64,000 nt of DNA. Source: Lentibacillus halodurans (GTDB taxonomy: Bacteria; Bacillota; Bacilli; Bacillales; Amphibacillaceae). A program made the position numbers and the translations under genes. Location of the stretch: contig NZ_FOJW01000010.1 of NCBI RefSeq assembly GCF_900112045.1, positions 1 through 64,000 on the forward strand. The letters run 5' to 3'. Under the pieces are notes generated by a model. That model made no database searches. It saw only the letters and a list, made by a program, of their open reading frames with translations, and was not told the DNA's origin. This document shows, piece after piece, positions 8,742-17,582 of the stretch (positions are counted from its first letter, which is position 1; the number at the start of each line of letters is the position of its first letter).

Positions 8742-8773
8742 AAAAACTGCTATTCCCTGCAGAGAACAGCAGC
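8742..8773 (-). terminator. Terminator of the AI-2E family gene
   Basis: Read on the minus strand, the stem CTGCTGTTCTC/GGGAATAGCAG closes on TGCA and is followed by TTTTT. It lies just after the stop of the permease gene at 8792. Confidence 0.75.
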
Positions 8774-8791
8774 CTTATTTGATGGCAATGA

Positions 8792-9940
8792 TTATTTTTT
8801 CTCGTAAGTCCCAAATTCTTCACCGTAAAAACGATTGTAACGTCCCTTAAACTTTTGGAACAAATAAACGACAATCACCTTCAAAATCGCATATCCCGGA
8901 ATACCGAGGATAACACCGACAACACCGAACAAATTTCCCGCAACCAGCAATACAATAATGATGGTAAGCGGATGGACCTGCATAGTCTTTCCCATGACAT
9001 TCGGCGAGACAAAATTTCCTTCCAAAAACTGTACCGCTGCCCAGACAATCCCCAATTTCAACAGCATCACAGGAGAATTAACAATGGCAATAATAATCGC
9101 CGGTGTTATGGCGATCATCGGGCCCAGATATGGCACAACACTAGTGATCGCAGCCACAATCGCCAGTGTGATGGCATAATCCAGACCAATGATTAAATAA
9201 CCGATGTACAGCATCATGCCAATACACGTCGCTACAATAATCTGTCCCTGAATATAGGAGCCGACCTGTACATCCATATTATGAAGGATTTGATTCATTT
9301 CACCTCTGTATTTGGGCGGTAATAATTTCAGACAAAACCGTTTAAAGCGCTCTCCGTCCTTTAACAGAAAAAATAATATAATTGGAAATGTGATAATGAC
9401 AACCAACGCACTGGTAATCGTGCTGGCAACATTTTGGACACCTTCCACGGCACCACCCAAATGTTCGGTCACTCTGCTGGTCAAATCACTCAAATTCGAG
9501 GTGAACCAGACATACCCCTGTTCATAATAAGGCGCGAGAAACGAGTTCTGGATCCAATGATCAATCCCTTCTCCCATCTGTTGCAAATAAATCGGAAATC
9601 TGGATGCCAAATCCTTTATCTGCGACTCAATCGCCGGTGCCGTCAGTAATATCAGTCCTGTAAGCAGCCCGCTAATGCCCAGAATAATAATGATAATACC
9701 CCAAATGCGATTAATATGTACACGTTCCAATAAATCGACAATCGGATTCAATAAATAGAATGCAATAAAAGCCAGAATGACCGGCGGCAATACGGTTGAA
9801 ATGATAGTCAGAACCGGCGTAAAGATGAACGATATTTTTGTATAAATAAAAATCGTAATGCCGATCAAAATTAACAGGATCAGACCGTAAAATAAATCAC
9901 GTCCGCCAATAAATTTCATAAACCGGGTTGGTGTTTTCAT
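8792..9940 (-). CDS. AI-2E family transporter (PerM/YrrI-like)
   Basis: This polytopic membrane protein of the AI-2E/PerM family exports or exchanges small molecules or ions, and its substrate is not known from sequence. Paired hydrophobic segments lie at the N-terminus (residues ~12-85), followed by an amphipathic middle region and a C-terminal cluster containing YLGPMIAITPAIIIA and the NVMGKTMQVHPL motif typical of the family. The length of 382 residues is as expected. The ATG start has AAGGAG about 10 bp upstream. It is monocistronic with its own terminator. Confidence 0.87.
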   Translation of the reverse strand: MKTPTRFMKFIGGRDLFYGLILLILIGITIFIYTKISFIFTPVLTIISTVLPPVILAFIAFYLLNPIVDLLERVHINRIWGIIIIILGISGLLTGLILLTAPAIESQIKDLASRFPIYLQQMGEGIDHWIQNSFLAPYYEQGYVWFTSNLSDLTSRVTEHLGGAVEGVQNVASTITSALVVIITFPIILFFLLKDGERFKRFCLKLLPPKYRGEMNQILHNMDVQVGSYIQGQIIVATCIGMMLYIGYLIIGLDYAITLAIVAAITSVVPYLGPMIAITPAIIIAIVNSPVMLLKLGIVWAAVQFLEGNFVSPNVMGKTMQVHPLTIIIVLLVAGNLFGVVGVILGIPGYAILKVIVVYLFQKFKGRYNRFYGEEFGTYEKK

Positions 9941-10031
9941 AACATGTCACTCCTTGATAATCAAATTATAGACGATATTGCGAAAAATTTCCATAATTGA
10001 TGTGGCATGACATGGGAACTGGCTTTACCTG

Positions 10032-10400
10032 CTATTCCCACTCCAGAAATTCCAGCCGATTTCCGAATGGATCTGAGAGATAAAAACGATTCGCCCCGGG
10101 CAGCTGGTCATCCTCTCTGTAGTCAACACTTTTCCCGGCCAAATACGTCTTTATCATCTCAATGTTTTTCACGCTGAAAGCAGGGTGTGCCTTTTTAGCA
10201 GGAACAAATGCATCTTCCACCCCGATATGCACATGAACATTTCCCGACTGAAACCAAACACCGCCATTCTTCATTAACTGCTCCGGCTTTTCAATTTCTG
10301 CAAAACCCAATAAATCTCGGTAAAATTCACGTGCCTGATCTTCGCTGCCCACTGGTGCCGCCAGTTGGACATGATCAATTCGTTCATAACTAAAAAACAT
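10032..10400 (-). CDS. VOC family protein (glyoxalase fold)
   Basis: This small single-domain protein belongs to the vicinal oxygen chelate superfamily. It opens with YERIDHVQLAAPVGSEDQAR and ends FYLSDPFGNRLEFLEWE, the paired beta-alpha-beta-beta-beta motif with conserved His and Glu ligands. The length is about 122 residues. Several in-frame GTG/ATG codons follow each other at the start. The ATG at 10400 has the best distance (8 bp) from AGGGAG. The function is unknown; it could be a lyase, dioxygenase or resistance-type member. Confidence 0.82.
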   Translation of the reverse strand: MFFSYERIDHVQLAAPVGSEDQAREFYRDLLGFAEIEKPEQLMKNGGVWFQSGNVHVHIGVEDAFVPAKKAHPAFSVKNIEMIKTYLAGKSVDYREDDQLPGANRFYLSDPFGNRLEFLEWE

Positions 10401-10817
10401 CATCATCACTCCCTCTATTCCATCATAGCTTTAAAATTCCAAAAAGAATAATCGTTATTTTGAATTGCGGCCGTAAACTTTTGCTTATCACTTGATCGAA
10501 TCAACAATCTAATTAATCTTTTAAATACAAAATAAAAACCAGCTTCCAAATGGAAACTGGTTTATCACTTAAGTGGTAGACAGCCACAATTGCCGTATTT
10601 TTTAAATAAAAAGTTTTAAAACCACCACTTCACCAAGTGGGTGTTTGCAGGAACTTTCCTGTCTTCCACGCTTAAGGAGGCACGACATTTCAGTTCCGAT
10701 ATAAAACTCCCTATTCATCTGTTAGAGGTTAAAACTTATTTAAATACGAACAACGCAGCCTGTATTTATATAATAAATCTTTATGACACTAAAATCAATG
10801 GGAATTTTAACCTGATT
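10401..10817. other. Intergenic region with a hairpin
   Basis: I see no convincing gene. A plus-strand frame at 10641-11036 is the shadow of the csgA-like gene on the other strand. A terminator-like hairpin AAACCAG/CTGGTTT lies at 10535-10563 and another short dyad, CCACTT/AAGTGG, at about 10624-10640. Confidence 0.4.
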
Positions 10818-11075
10818 TCAGAAAAGCAACGCGTAAATTTCTCTCAATTGTTTGACCCTCACATCATCTTCGGCGTTTCTGGCATAATTCAATTCCTGCT
10901 CAACGACCGAATCCAGATACTCGATCTCCTCTTGGTCCAGGCTTTTCACAAATTCTTCTTCATTTCTAAAATCATTTGTCTGAAGTTTATCCTCAATTTG
11001 TTTCGTCATATCGTTGTCACGATGGTTAACCAGTGACTCACGCAAATAGTTCAATGTAGAATCGATGGTTCTCAC
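10818..11075 (-). CDS. csgA: CsgA-like sigma-G-dependent sporulation protein
   Basis: This small protein of 85 residues has the pattern TLNYLRESLVNH, EEEFVKSLDQEEIEYL and REIYALLF. It matches the family of B. subtilis CsgA, a sporulation-specific protein made in the forespore under SigG. It is acidic and helical with no signal or membrane segment. The GTG start at 11075 has AAGG directly before it with poor spacing, so the start is not fully settled. Presence of this gene supports a spore-forming host. I did not identify a SigG promoter. Confidence 0.72.
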   Translation of the reverse strand: MRTIDSTLNYLRESLVNHRDNDMTKQIEDKLQTNDFRNEEEFVKSLDQEEIEYLDSVVEQELNYARNAEDDVRVKQLREIYALLF

Positions 11076-11104
11076 CCTTATTCGTTAGTTAAACGCTATA
11101 GCGT

Positions 11105-11245
11105 TCAAATTTTGGTATTTTTCTTTTTAGCCCGCTGTTCAAGCTGACTGTCAGGCTGCTGATCGGCCTCATCCTCACTCATCCCTTGTTTATTAACACT
11201 CGTTTTGACCTGACGCTTGCTTCGGTTATCCCTTTTCTCAGCCAT
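11105..11245 (-). CDS. Small charged hypothetical protein
   Basis: This 46-codon gene begins MAEKRDNRSKRQVKTSVNKQ and ends with EQRAKKKNTKI. The first half is basic, the middle acidic (SEDEADQQPDSQ) and the end lysine-rich, so it is probably disordered. It has an excellent ribosome-binding site (GGAGGTG, 5-6 bp before ATG 11245). It is not recognised. It lies just upstream of the csgA-like gene on the same strand, so a spore-associated role is possible but unproven. A perfect 14-bp palindrome (AACGCTATAGCGTT) follows at 11092-11105. Confidence 0.6.
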   Translation of the reverse strand: MAEKRDNRSKRQVKTSVNKQGMSEDEADQQPDSQLEQRAKKKNTKI

Positions 11246-11435
11246 AAAAACACCTCCAAAATATAGTATTTTCAATATCAAGTGTCTTATGCTGAAACTG
11301 CGGCGATTCTCACAAAACCAAAACCCATGGATATTACTGCCGTATGATTAAAGATTTTTACCCCCTTCATTCGACGTTTATTACGGAATATTTGACGTTT
11401 TTTCCGCCGAAATTCGGTATTCTTCTTTAAACTTA

Positions 11436-13040
11436 TTAATCCCCCAACTTTTCATACCGACTACGCAAAGAACGTTTTAAAACTTTACCACTCGGATTTT
11501 TAGGCAGTTCGTCAGTAAATTCCACATGTTTTGGAACTTTGAATGTTGCCAGCCGCTCTCGGCAGAACGCCACAACGGCCTCTTTCGTCAGTTCCGTCCC
11601 CTCTTTCCGCACGATGATGGCCGTCACTGCTTCAATCCAATAGGCATCGGGAATGCCGATGGCAGCCACTTCCGAAACAGCATCCATTTGGTAAATTGTT
11701 TCCTCAACTTCGCGGCTGGATACATTGACTCCGCCTGTGTTGATCATGTCTTTTTTGCGGTCGATAATTGTAATATAGCCTTCCTCGTCCATCACACCTA
11801 AATCACCGCTGTGAAACCAGCCGTTTTTGAACACTTCAGCCGTTTTATCCGGATCATGCAAATAGCCTTTCATCGTATGCGGGGTTCGGTGAACAATCTC
11901 TCCCACTTCTCCGCGCGGCACCTGATCCCCATCCTCATCCACAATTTTTGTCTGCACATTCAGCGTCGGCACACCGGCAGAACCTAGTTTGCGCAGCTGA
12001 TCTTCAGGCTGCAATGCTGTTGCTAGCGGTGCCACTTCAGTTTGTCCATAAAAATTCCAGAATTGCGCTTTCGGCAATCGTTCTGCAAGTTCCTTTAAAA
12101 TTTCCCGTGGCATGATCGCCGCTCCATAATAGCATTTTTGCAATGTTGATAAATCCCGCTCGTCAAACTCCGGGTTTCTCAATAGGGCAATCCAGACAGT
12201 GGGCGGGGCAAATAATTGAGTCGCACCTTCTTCCTCAATTGTTTTTAAAATGACTTCCGGGCTTGCAGCGCCTAAAATTACCCCGCTTGCCCCAACATAG
12301 ATGCTCGGCCCCAAAAAGACATGCAGCTGTGCGCTATGGTAAAGCGGCAAGGCGTGAACGAGCACATCCCCTGCTGCCATCTGCCCATCAACAATACAAC
12401 TGACATATTCACTGACAAGGCTCTTATGGGAAAGCATAACGCCTTTTGGCCGTGATTCCGTTCCACTCGTATACAGCACATGGGCAAGATCATCATCGTC
12501 AATATTCGCATCAACAAAGTCAACCGGCTGTCCTTCACGCACTTCAGACAAGGACACCCACTGAGCGAGATCACCATCATACATACCTAGCGTGTCCATT
12601 AAATAGCGCTGACTGATACTAAGGCTCTCAGCCGACTTATCCAATACCGGTGCATATTCCTCGGAAGCGATTAATGCACTGACCTCCGCATGTTCCAAAA
12701 TGTACTGCACATCCTCAGCCGACAGCATATAATTAATTGGTATCATCACCGCACCTATTCGCGCCAGAGCAAAGTTGACGACAACAAAATCCAGACTGTT
12801 CCTGGACATCACCGTTACCATGTCGCCTTTTTTCATGCCGTCATCGAGAAATGCACGTGCAGTCTGGTTTACCATTTCATCCAATTCCACATAATTTAAC
12901 CGCTGTCCGTTGTATGCAACCGCAAATTTCTCAGGCATCCGATCCCGTGTCCGCACCAATAAATCGCTAAGCGTATTCCGCCGTGCCCTGTCCAACATCC
13001 TGCCAAGCCCACCCGTTACATTTGTTTTCATGCTCATCAT
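11436..13040 (-). CDS. Acyl-CoA synthetase (AMP-forming, class I adenylate-forming)
   Basis: This enzyme activates a carboxylic acid, most likely a fatty acid, through an acyl-adenylate to the CoA thioester. The P-loop motif YTSGTESRPKGVMLSHKSL, the acyl-site motif FYGQTE, the hinge region GWFHSGDLGVMDEEG then IDRKKDMINTGG, and the C-terminal catalytic lysine in KNPSGKVLKR are all present. The length is about 534 residues. ATG codons at 13040, 13037 and 13031 compete; the first two are 4 and 7 bp from GAGGAG. The exact acid cannot be named from sequence. Confidence 0.87.
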   Translation of the reverse strand: MMSMKTNVTGGLGRMLDRARRNTLSDLLVRTRDRMPEKFAVAYNGQRLNYVELDEMVNQTARAFLDDGMKKGDMVTVMSRNSLDFVVVNFALARIGAVMIPINYMLSAEDVQYILEHAEVSALIASEEYAPVLDKSAESLSISQRYLMDTLGMYDGDLAQWVSLSEVREGQPVDFVDANIDDDDLAHVLYTSGTESRPKGVMLSHKSLVSEYVSCIVDGQMAAGDVLVHALPLYHSAQLHVFLGPSIYVGASGVILGAASPEVILKTIEEEGATQLFAPPTVWIALLRNPEFDERDLSTLQKCYYGAAIMPREILKELAERLPKAQFWNFYGQTEVAPLATALQPEDQLRKLGSAGVPTLNVQTKIVDEDGDQVPRGEVGEIVHRTPHTMKGYLHDPDKTAEVFKNGWFHSGDLGVMDEEGYITIIDRKKDMINTGGVNVSSREVEETIYQMDAVSEVAAIGIPDAYWIEAVTAIIVRKEGTELTKEAVVAFCRERLATFKVPKHVEFTDELPKNPSGKVLKRSLRSRYEKLGD

Positions 13041-13167
13041 TCCACTCCTCAACTGATTTTTCGATGACTTATATGCTGAATATTCCTTGTTTTAGTTTAA
13101 TTCAGATATCTAATTGAAACAAGCATGAAAAATATCTTCTTTTACCGGAAAATAGCTGAAATATTTG

Positions 13168-14019
13168 TTATTTGTCGAAAATGGCTGATGGTCCTCCCAT
13201 CCGCCTGAAAAACTCCCCCTCAATAATTAAATCAGGGAGTATATTTTGGAACATAGCAATAATCCCCATAATTCCCGCGATGTCTCCGGGGTTATAAATC
13301 TGAGATAAATAATCGGTATTTATGGTAACCGGGAAAGGCATTCGTTCATGAACCAGTTCAATGGACCTTTGTTTAAGATCAGCACCAAGTAAATGATATT
13401 CATCCGATCCGACATATTGTTTCAAGCTCTCCCAGCTTCTCGCCAAAAACATGGGGTAATGAGCAAGTGCACGATAATCACTCGCAGCATCATATGCACG
13501 ATGTTTTTTGGTGATATCCAAGAGTAAGCTTTGTACATCAGGAGCTGTCCGACATATATCCACTAGGCGAATATCTTCCAATCCCTGAAAAACGCCTGGA
13601 GCAATATATCCATCACAACGTTGGGTACCTTGTATTGGCCGATTGCCTAAACTTTCCGCCCATGCGCTGGCAATCAATAATAACTTTGGATTGACATAGT
13701 TAAATGTGATAATCACGCTTTTTATTTGCTCAATGGTTTGTAAGTCGTAAATTGCCCCCCAATTTATATCAGGAGCTTTTACGCTAATATCAGGATACCT
13801 GAGGTTTTCAGCAGCATTTTCCATGTCCACTGTCAGCATATTTGAACGAACTTGAGTCCAGGCTGTGCCTAAAAATGTTTCATATAAAGCCAATGTTCTA
13901 AACATAAAATTGACAATTGGTACCTTTAAGATCGTCTGAATATCCCGATATATGCCACCCAAATTACCTTTTGCTTCTTTCTCGTAAATTTCCGGAATGC
14001 CATAATCCGTATCTTGCAT
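13168..14019 (-). CDS. DehI-family halocarboxylic acid dehalogenase-like protein
   Basis: This protein resembles DehI, the D,L-2-haloacid dehalogenase fold built of two repeated helical domains. The opening IPEIYEKEAKGNLGGIYRDI then TILKVPIVNFMFRTLA is the family signature, and a second repeat begins at about residue 150 (FQGLEDIRLVDICR). The length of 283 residues fits. The ATG at 14019 follows GGGAGG by 6 bp; an upstream start at 14037 overlaps this site. Activity is not assured, since many family members in Bacillaceae are uncharacterised. It lies next to the acyl-CoA ligase on the same strand with a gap of about 130 bp. Confidence 0.75.
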   Translation of the reverse strand: MQDTDYGIPEIYEKEAKGNLGGIYRDIQTILKVPIVNFMFRTLALYETFLGTAWTQVRSNMLTVDMENAAENLRYPDISVKAPDINWGAIYDLQTIEQIKSVIITFNYVNPKLLLIASAWAESLGNRPIQGTQRCDGYIAPGVFQGLEDIRLVDICRTAPDVQSLLLDITKKHRAYDAASDYRALAHYPMFLARSWESLKQYVGSDEYHLLGADLKQRSIELVHERMPFPVTINTDYLSQIYNPGDIAGIMGIIAMFQNILPDLIIEGEFFRRMGGPSAIFDK

Positions 14020-14204
14020 AATGGAACCTCCCAGCATAATACCTTCTATAAACTTATTCTATGTTCACCGCTAATTGTTGAGACTAACGTACAAAATTTA
14101 ACAATAAAAACAGGCCACCCCCTTAGGATGCCCTGATGTCAAGCACTCATTTTCACATTACTTACAAATGTTGTTCCGGGAACGTATGCTTTCACTGTCC
14201 CATT

Positions 14205-14672
14205 CTACCTGTCAAACACAACCCGTGTGCTGCCGAACATGTCATGTACGCCCTGTTTTTGATCACCAAACGCTACAAACAAATACAACAGATTTGTAAA
14301 CCAGAATACACGATGGATGAATCGTCCAACCACTTCACGGAAGATCAAATCACTCCATTCCAGTGGCCCCCGGTCTTCCCGGACAACCCGCAAACCGAAA
14401 ATCATTTTGCCCAGTGTCTTCCCGTAAAATTTCGTCATGAGCAGAAAGTACAGATACAATACAACCACTCCCACGATTCCGGTCACCGTCCAAAACCCGA
14501 TATCAATCGGGTTTCCATCATTCACAAATTTAAACGGGCTCAGCAGGATGCCGTTAATACTGAATACAATCACCAAATCAACCAGATACGCCCAGAGGCG
14601 CATCCAAAATCCAGCATATCGTTGTTCGTCGACTCCAGCAGTTTCGGTATATGTTTCCTGACTTTCATTCAT
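14205..14672 (-). CDS. yteJ: RDD family membrane protein (YteJ-like)
   Basis: This is an RDD domain integral membrane protein of 155 residues. YAGFWMRLWAYLVDLVIVFS opens the first membrane helix with the conserved Arg and Asp. A second helix (~residues 65-87) follows, then the GKTLGKMIFGLRVV signature. RDD proteins are linked to Na+/H+ exchange or compatible-solute tolerance in some species. Here the position 12 bp after sppA matches the B. subtilis yteI(sppA)-yteJ pair, where the partner counteracts SppA. The start has AAGGAGG 8 bp upstream. Confidence 0.85.
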   Translation of the reverse strand: MNESQETYTETAGVDEQRYAGFWMRLWAYLVDLVIVFSINGILLSPFKFVNDGNPIDIGFWTVTGIVGVVVLYLYFLLMTKFYGKTLGKMIFGLRVVREDRGPLEWSDLIFREVVGRFIHRVFWFTNLLYLFVAFGDQKQGVHDMFGSTRVVFDR

Positions 14673-14684
14673 AACGGCACCTCC

Positions 14685-15680
14685 TTATTTCGAATATAAA
14701 TACATGGCACGCGGTCCATCCGATTGCTGCAGAAGCTCCTGAATCGCCATCAAATTTGCTTCCTCACTGCCGAACATACTTTGCACCGTTCCGCCGAGAA
14801 AACTATTCCATTCAAAGGCAGATTTGTACTCAACCACCTGTGCATTAGGCCATTCAAAATCTTCCCGCATCATAGTAGCCGTATCTTGCAATGAACCCAA
14901 ATCGTCAACCAGACCATTGTCAGCCGCCTGCTTTCCGGTGTAGACCCGGCCATCGCCAAGGTTACGTACTTCTGATTCCGGCATATCCCGGCCATCAACA
15001 ATTACTTGTACGAAATCAGCATACATATCATCAACCATGGTTTGCAGAATATCATGCTCCTCGTCAGTCATTTCCCGAGACTGCGACATAATATCCTTAA
15101 ACTCACCGCTTTTAATCGTGTTGAAATCAACCCCGATATTTTCAGCAAGCTCGGCAAAATTGAAGCTTTGCATGATGACACCGATTGACCCGGTCAATGT
15201 AGCCGGATGTGCAACAATTTTATCGGCAGGCGCAGATATATAGTAGCCGCCTGAAGCCGCTGTATTCCCCATCGAAACATAAACAGGTTTGTTGTGCTCC
15301 TCTTGAACCTCAACGATCTTATCATGAATTTCAGCACTTTCCACAACACCTCCGCCAGGTGTATTCACGCGTAAAATGATCCCGTCTACAGTCGGATCAT
15401 CACCGACATGCTCCATTTTTTTCAAAAATCGCTCATGATTATAGCCGCCTGAATTCAGGAGGGAAGATGTGGAAATATCCTGAATAACCCCGTCGAGCTC
15501 AAGCACTGCAATTTTATTCCCGGTGCCTTCCTCAATTACTTCTTCTTGATATTGCTGCTGGGGTATATCAAACATTGCCTCCAAATCAGAAGAAAAAAGC
15601 GTGCTTATAAATCTGAAACCGATGGAAAACGCAAATAACACGACCGCGATTCCCAGTGCGATCCAACGTTTCTTATTCAA
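14685..15680 (-). CDS. sppA: Signal peptide peptidase SppA
   Basis: This membrane serine protease degrades cleaved signal peptides and also affects resistance to antibacterial peptides. It has an N-terminal anchor (KKRWIALGIAVVLFAF), the Lys/Ser-type core with NTPGGGV, the catalytic region GNTAASGGYYIS and the ATLTGSIGVIMQ segment. It is about 331 residues, like B. subtilis YteI. The TTG at 15680 is chosen because GGAGG lies 8 bp upstream and the product then begins MNKKRWIAL like the family. ATGs at 15713 and 15695 have no ribosome-binding site. It forms an operon with the RDD gene. Confidence 0.9.
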   Translation of the reverse strand: MNKKRWIALGIAVVLFAFSIGFRFISTLFSSDLEAMFDIPQQQYQEEVIEEGTGNKIAVLELDGVIQDISTSSLLNSGGYNHERFLKKMEHVGDDPTVDGIILRVNTPGGGVVESAEIHDKIVEVQEEHNKPVYVSMGNTAASGGYYISAPADKIVAHPATLTGSIGVIMQSFNFAELAENIGVDFNTIKSGEFKDIMSQSREMTDEEHDILQTMVDDMYADFVQVIVDGRDMPESEVRNLGDGRVYTGKQAADNGLVDDLGSLQDTATMMREDFEWPNAQVVEYKSAFEWNSFLGGTVQSMFGSEEANLMAIQELLQQSDGPRAMYLYSK

Positions 15681-15776
15681 TTCAATATCCTCCATTCTGT
15701 CTGTTTGTGTCATATGTATACAACAATGATACTACATTTTTTGCCAAATTATAACTGGAGATACCTGCAAAAAATA

Positions 15777-15998
15777 CTATAGGTCCAGATTGTCCAGGGC
15801 AGCTTTCAAGTTACCCATATCCGGTACCGTCAGGGTGACACCTTTTCCCATTTTCGTCTTGTCGGGCGACCAGTCGCGCAGATCATATTTCGGCTCACGT
15901 CCATTCCAGCTGATTAAATTTAATTCCTTCGTCCATCCCTTTGGTGACTCGGAAAGTACTGCAATGTGTTCGACAATGTCATATTTGATATCGGCCAC
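15777..15998 (-). CDS. YdbC family PC4-like DNA-binding protein
   Basis: This 73-residue protein has the PC4/p15 transcriptional coactivator fold known in B. subtilis and Lactococcus YdbC. The pattern IVEHIAVLSESPKGWTKELN, NGREPKYDLRDW then GKGVTLT is the four-strand sheet that binds single-stranded DNA. A GTG start follows GGAGG by 7 bp. It probably acts in single-strand DNA binding or transcription; the cellular role is unclear. Confidence 0.85.
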   Translation of the reverse strand: MADIKYDIVEHIAVLSESPKGWTKELNLISWNGREPKYDLRDWSPDKTKMGKGVTLTVPDMGNLKAALDNLDL

Positions 15999-16086
15999 GT
16001 CAATTCCTCCTAAAGTATGGAAACCAGTCAGATCCCTCCGTTGAAACGTAAGAGGAGGCTGCTGTCATTCCGTAACGATTTAAACT

Positions 16087-16686
16087 TTAATACACCTTAT
16101 AATTCTGTCCGGTTTGCGCCCCTTCTACACTTTTGACATATGCCCTTGCAACACGAGCAGCCGGTACCGGGTCAAAGCCGGCAAAAAAACCACCAAGTCT
16201 GCTCCAGGACTCCTCAACGATATTCGGACTGACACTATTAATCCGAATTCCTCTTGGGATTTCGATAGAGGCTGCTTTCACAAATGCTTTGACACCGCCA
16301 TTTGCCATTGCAGCTGAGGCACCCATTGGGATAGGGTCATCCATCATCACGCCGGTTGTTAACGTAAAGCTGCCACCGTCATTTACATATTCCTGGCCTA
16401 AAAGTACCAAATTGATTTGCCCTTTCAATTTACTTTCGATCCCTTTCTCGTTCAGCTCCGGTGTCAATTCCGGGACAGTCTTGAAATTCGCTCCGCCTGA
16501 TGCATTGATAACGGCATCCACACGTCCAATTTCTTCATACATGCTGGCAATACTTTCCGGAGAGGTTATATCAACGGAAACATCTGCTCCGTTTCTCCCA
16601 GCTCGAAGAACCACATGTTCAGACGCCAATGCTTCCGTAATCTTTTGTCCGATTGTACCGCTTGCCCCAACTAACAGTATACGCAC
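16087..16686 (-). CDS. Short-chain dehydrogenase/reductase
   Basis: This is an NAD(P)-dependent SDR with unknown substrate. The cofactor loop is GASGTIGQK near the N-terminus, DAVINASGG corresponds to the NAG motif, and the region after IRINSVSPNIVEES is the usual C-terminal loop. The classical YxxxK pair appears weakened (ANGGVKAFVKAAS retains the Lys), as in the short YbbO/YmjA-type subgroup. The GTG at 16686 has AGGGAG 9 bp upstream. The ATGs at 16695 and 16692 are too close to it. The product is about 199 residues. Confidence 0.8.
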   Translation of the reverse strand: MRILLVGASGTIGQKITEALASEHVVLRAGRNGADVSVDITSPESIASMYEEIGRVDAVINASGGANFKTVPELTPELNEKGIESKLKGQINLVLLGQEYVNDGGSFTLTTGVMMDDPIPMGASAAMANGGVKAFVKAASIEIPRGIRINSVSPNIVEESWSRLGGFFAGFDPVPAARVARAYVKSVEGAQTGQNYKVY

Positions 16687-16752
16687 ACACATCATCTCCC
16701 TTTTTATTCCTTTAAATTTATTACCATGTCATAATGTAATACACACTAAACA

Positions 16753-17364
16753 CTAAAAATATATTTTCCTGCTTCGCTTCGTTTGCTCCCTTTTCGGCGG
16801 AACATAACCCCGATCATAAATCCTGCCTTTTGATATACCACACTTCCCTAGAAATATATCCATTTGATCCGTTTCATATGTCTTAAAAGCTTCGATTAAA
16901 ATTTTCGCAGCAACCCGTGCATCTTCCAATGCATGGTGATGGTCAAATCGAATACCATGATATGAAGCAACTGTATTCAGTTTATGATTTGTGAGGTCCG
17001 GCCATACACATCTTGAAATATTTGCTGTACAAAGATAATCCATTTCAGGGTATGTAAAATTAAAGTAATCCAGCGTATGCCGAATGACACTCATATCAAA
17101 ACTGGCATTATGAGCCACAACCATATGGTTGGACAAATAACTGTCAAGTGTCAGCCACAACTGCGCAAAGGTCGGAGCATCCGACGCATCTTCTGCAGTA
17201 ATACCATGTACCCGTGTGTTAAACGGGCTGAAATCCATCATTGGATTAATCAGGCTATAGAATTCATCGACAATCTCTTCCCCGTCGACAACGGCAATTC
17301 CTACCGCACAAGGACTATTTCGTCTCTCGTTTGCCGTTTCAAAGTCAATCGATACAAATTGCAT
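16753..17364 (-). CDS. DnaQ-like 3'-5' exonuclease
   Basis: This is an exonuclease of the DEDDh family (DNA polymerase III epsilon-like). FVSIDFETAN supplies the first Asp-Glu pair, VVAHNASFDMSVIR the second Asp, and DHHALEDARVAAKI the final His-Asp. The length is 203 residues. The C-terminal tail (FLGKCGISKGRIYDRGY) and a Lys/Arg-rich end are also seen in Bacillus relatives. The ATG at 17364 follows GGGGGAGGAAG by about 4-8 bp and gives the standard start MQFVSIDFE. It acts on DNA or RNA ends and is not the main replicative proofreader. Confidence 0.85.
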   Translation of the reverse strand: MQFVSIDFETANERRNSPCAVGIAVVDGEEIVDEFYSLINPMMDFSPFNTRVHGITAEDASDAPTFAQLWLTLDSYLSNHMVVAHNASFDMSVIRHTLDYFNFTYPEMDYLCTANISRCVWPDLTNHKLNTVASYHGIRFDHHHALEDARVAAKILIEAFKTYETDQMDIFLGKCGISKGRIYDRGYVPPKREQTKRSRKIYF

Positions 17365-17521
17365 AACTTCTTCCTCCCCCATTTTCCTGTAGTACGTTTG
17401 ATAGATCCATATTGATTCACCTTTTGATTTCGGAAAAACTCAAAATCCCCCATTCCGCCTTAGAACGAGTACTTCTGTTTTTCACAGCAGGTCTACCATT
17501 TTTTTCTATTCGACGTTATAA

Positions 17522-17566
17522 AAAAAGGCTGCTGTCAACTTAATAATAATTGACCAGAAGCCTTTC
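17522..17566 (-). terminator. Terminator after the MFS gene
   Basis: The stem AAAAGGCT..GTCAA/TTGAC..AGCCTTT lies just past the stop of the transporter at 17583, followed on the minus strand by a T-run. Confidence 0.6.
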
Positions 17567-17582
17567 ATGAGTATTTTTATGC

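Noticed and set aside
10641-11036. 131-codon plus-strand frame
   Set aside because: It overlaps the csgA-like gene on the minus strand, whose product has a recognised family pattern.
14136-14699. 187-codon plus-strand frame
   Set aside because: It is the opposite-strand shadow of the RDD protein gene.
16133-16756. 207-codon plus-strand frame
   Set aside because: It is antisense to the SDR gene, without its own ribosome-binding site or motif.
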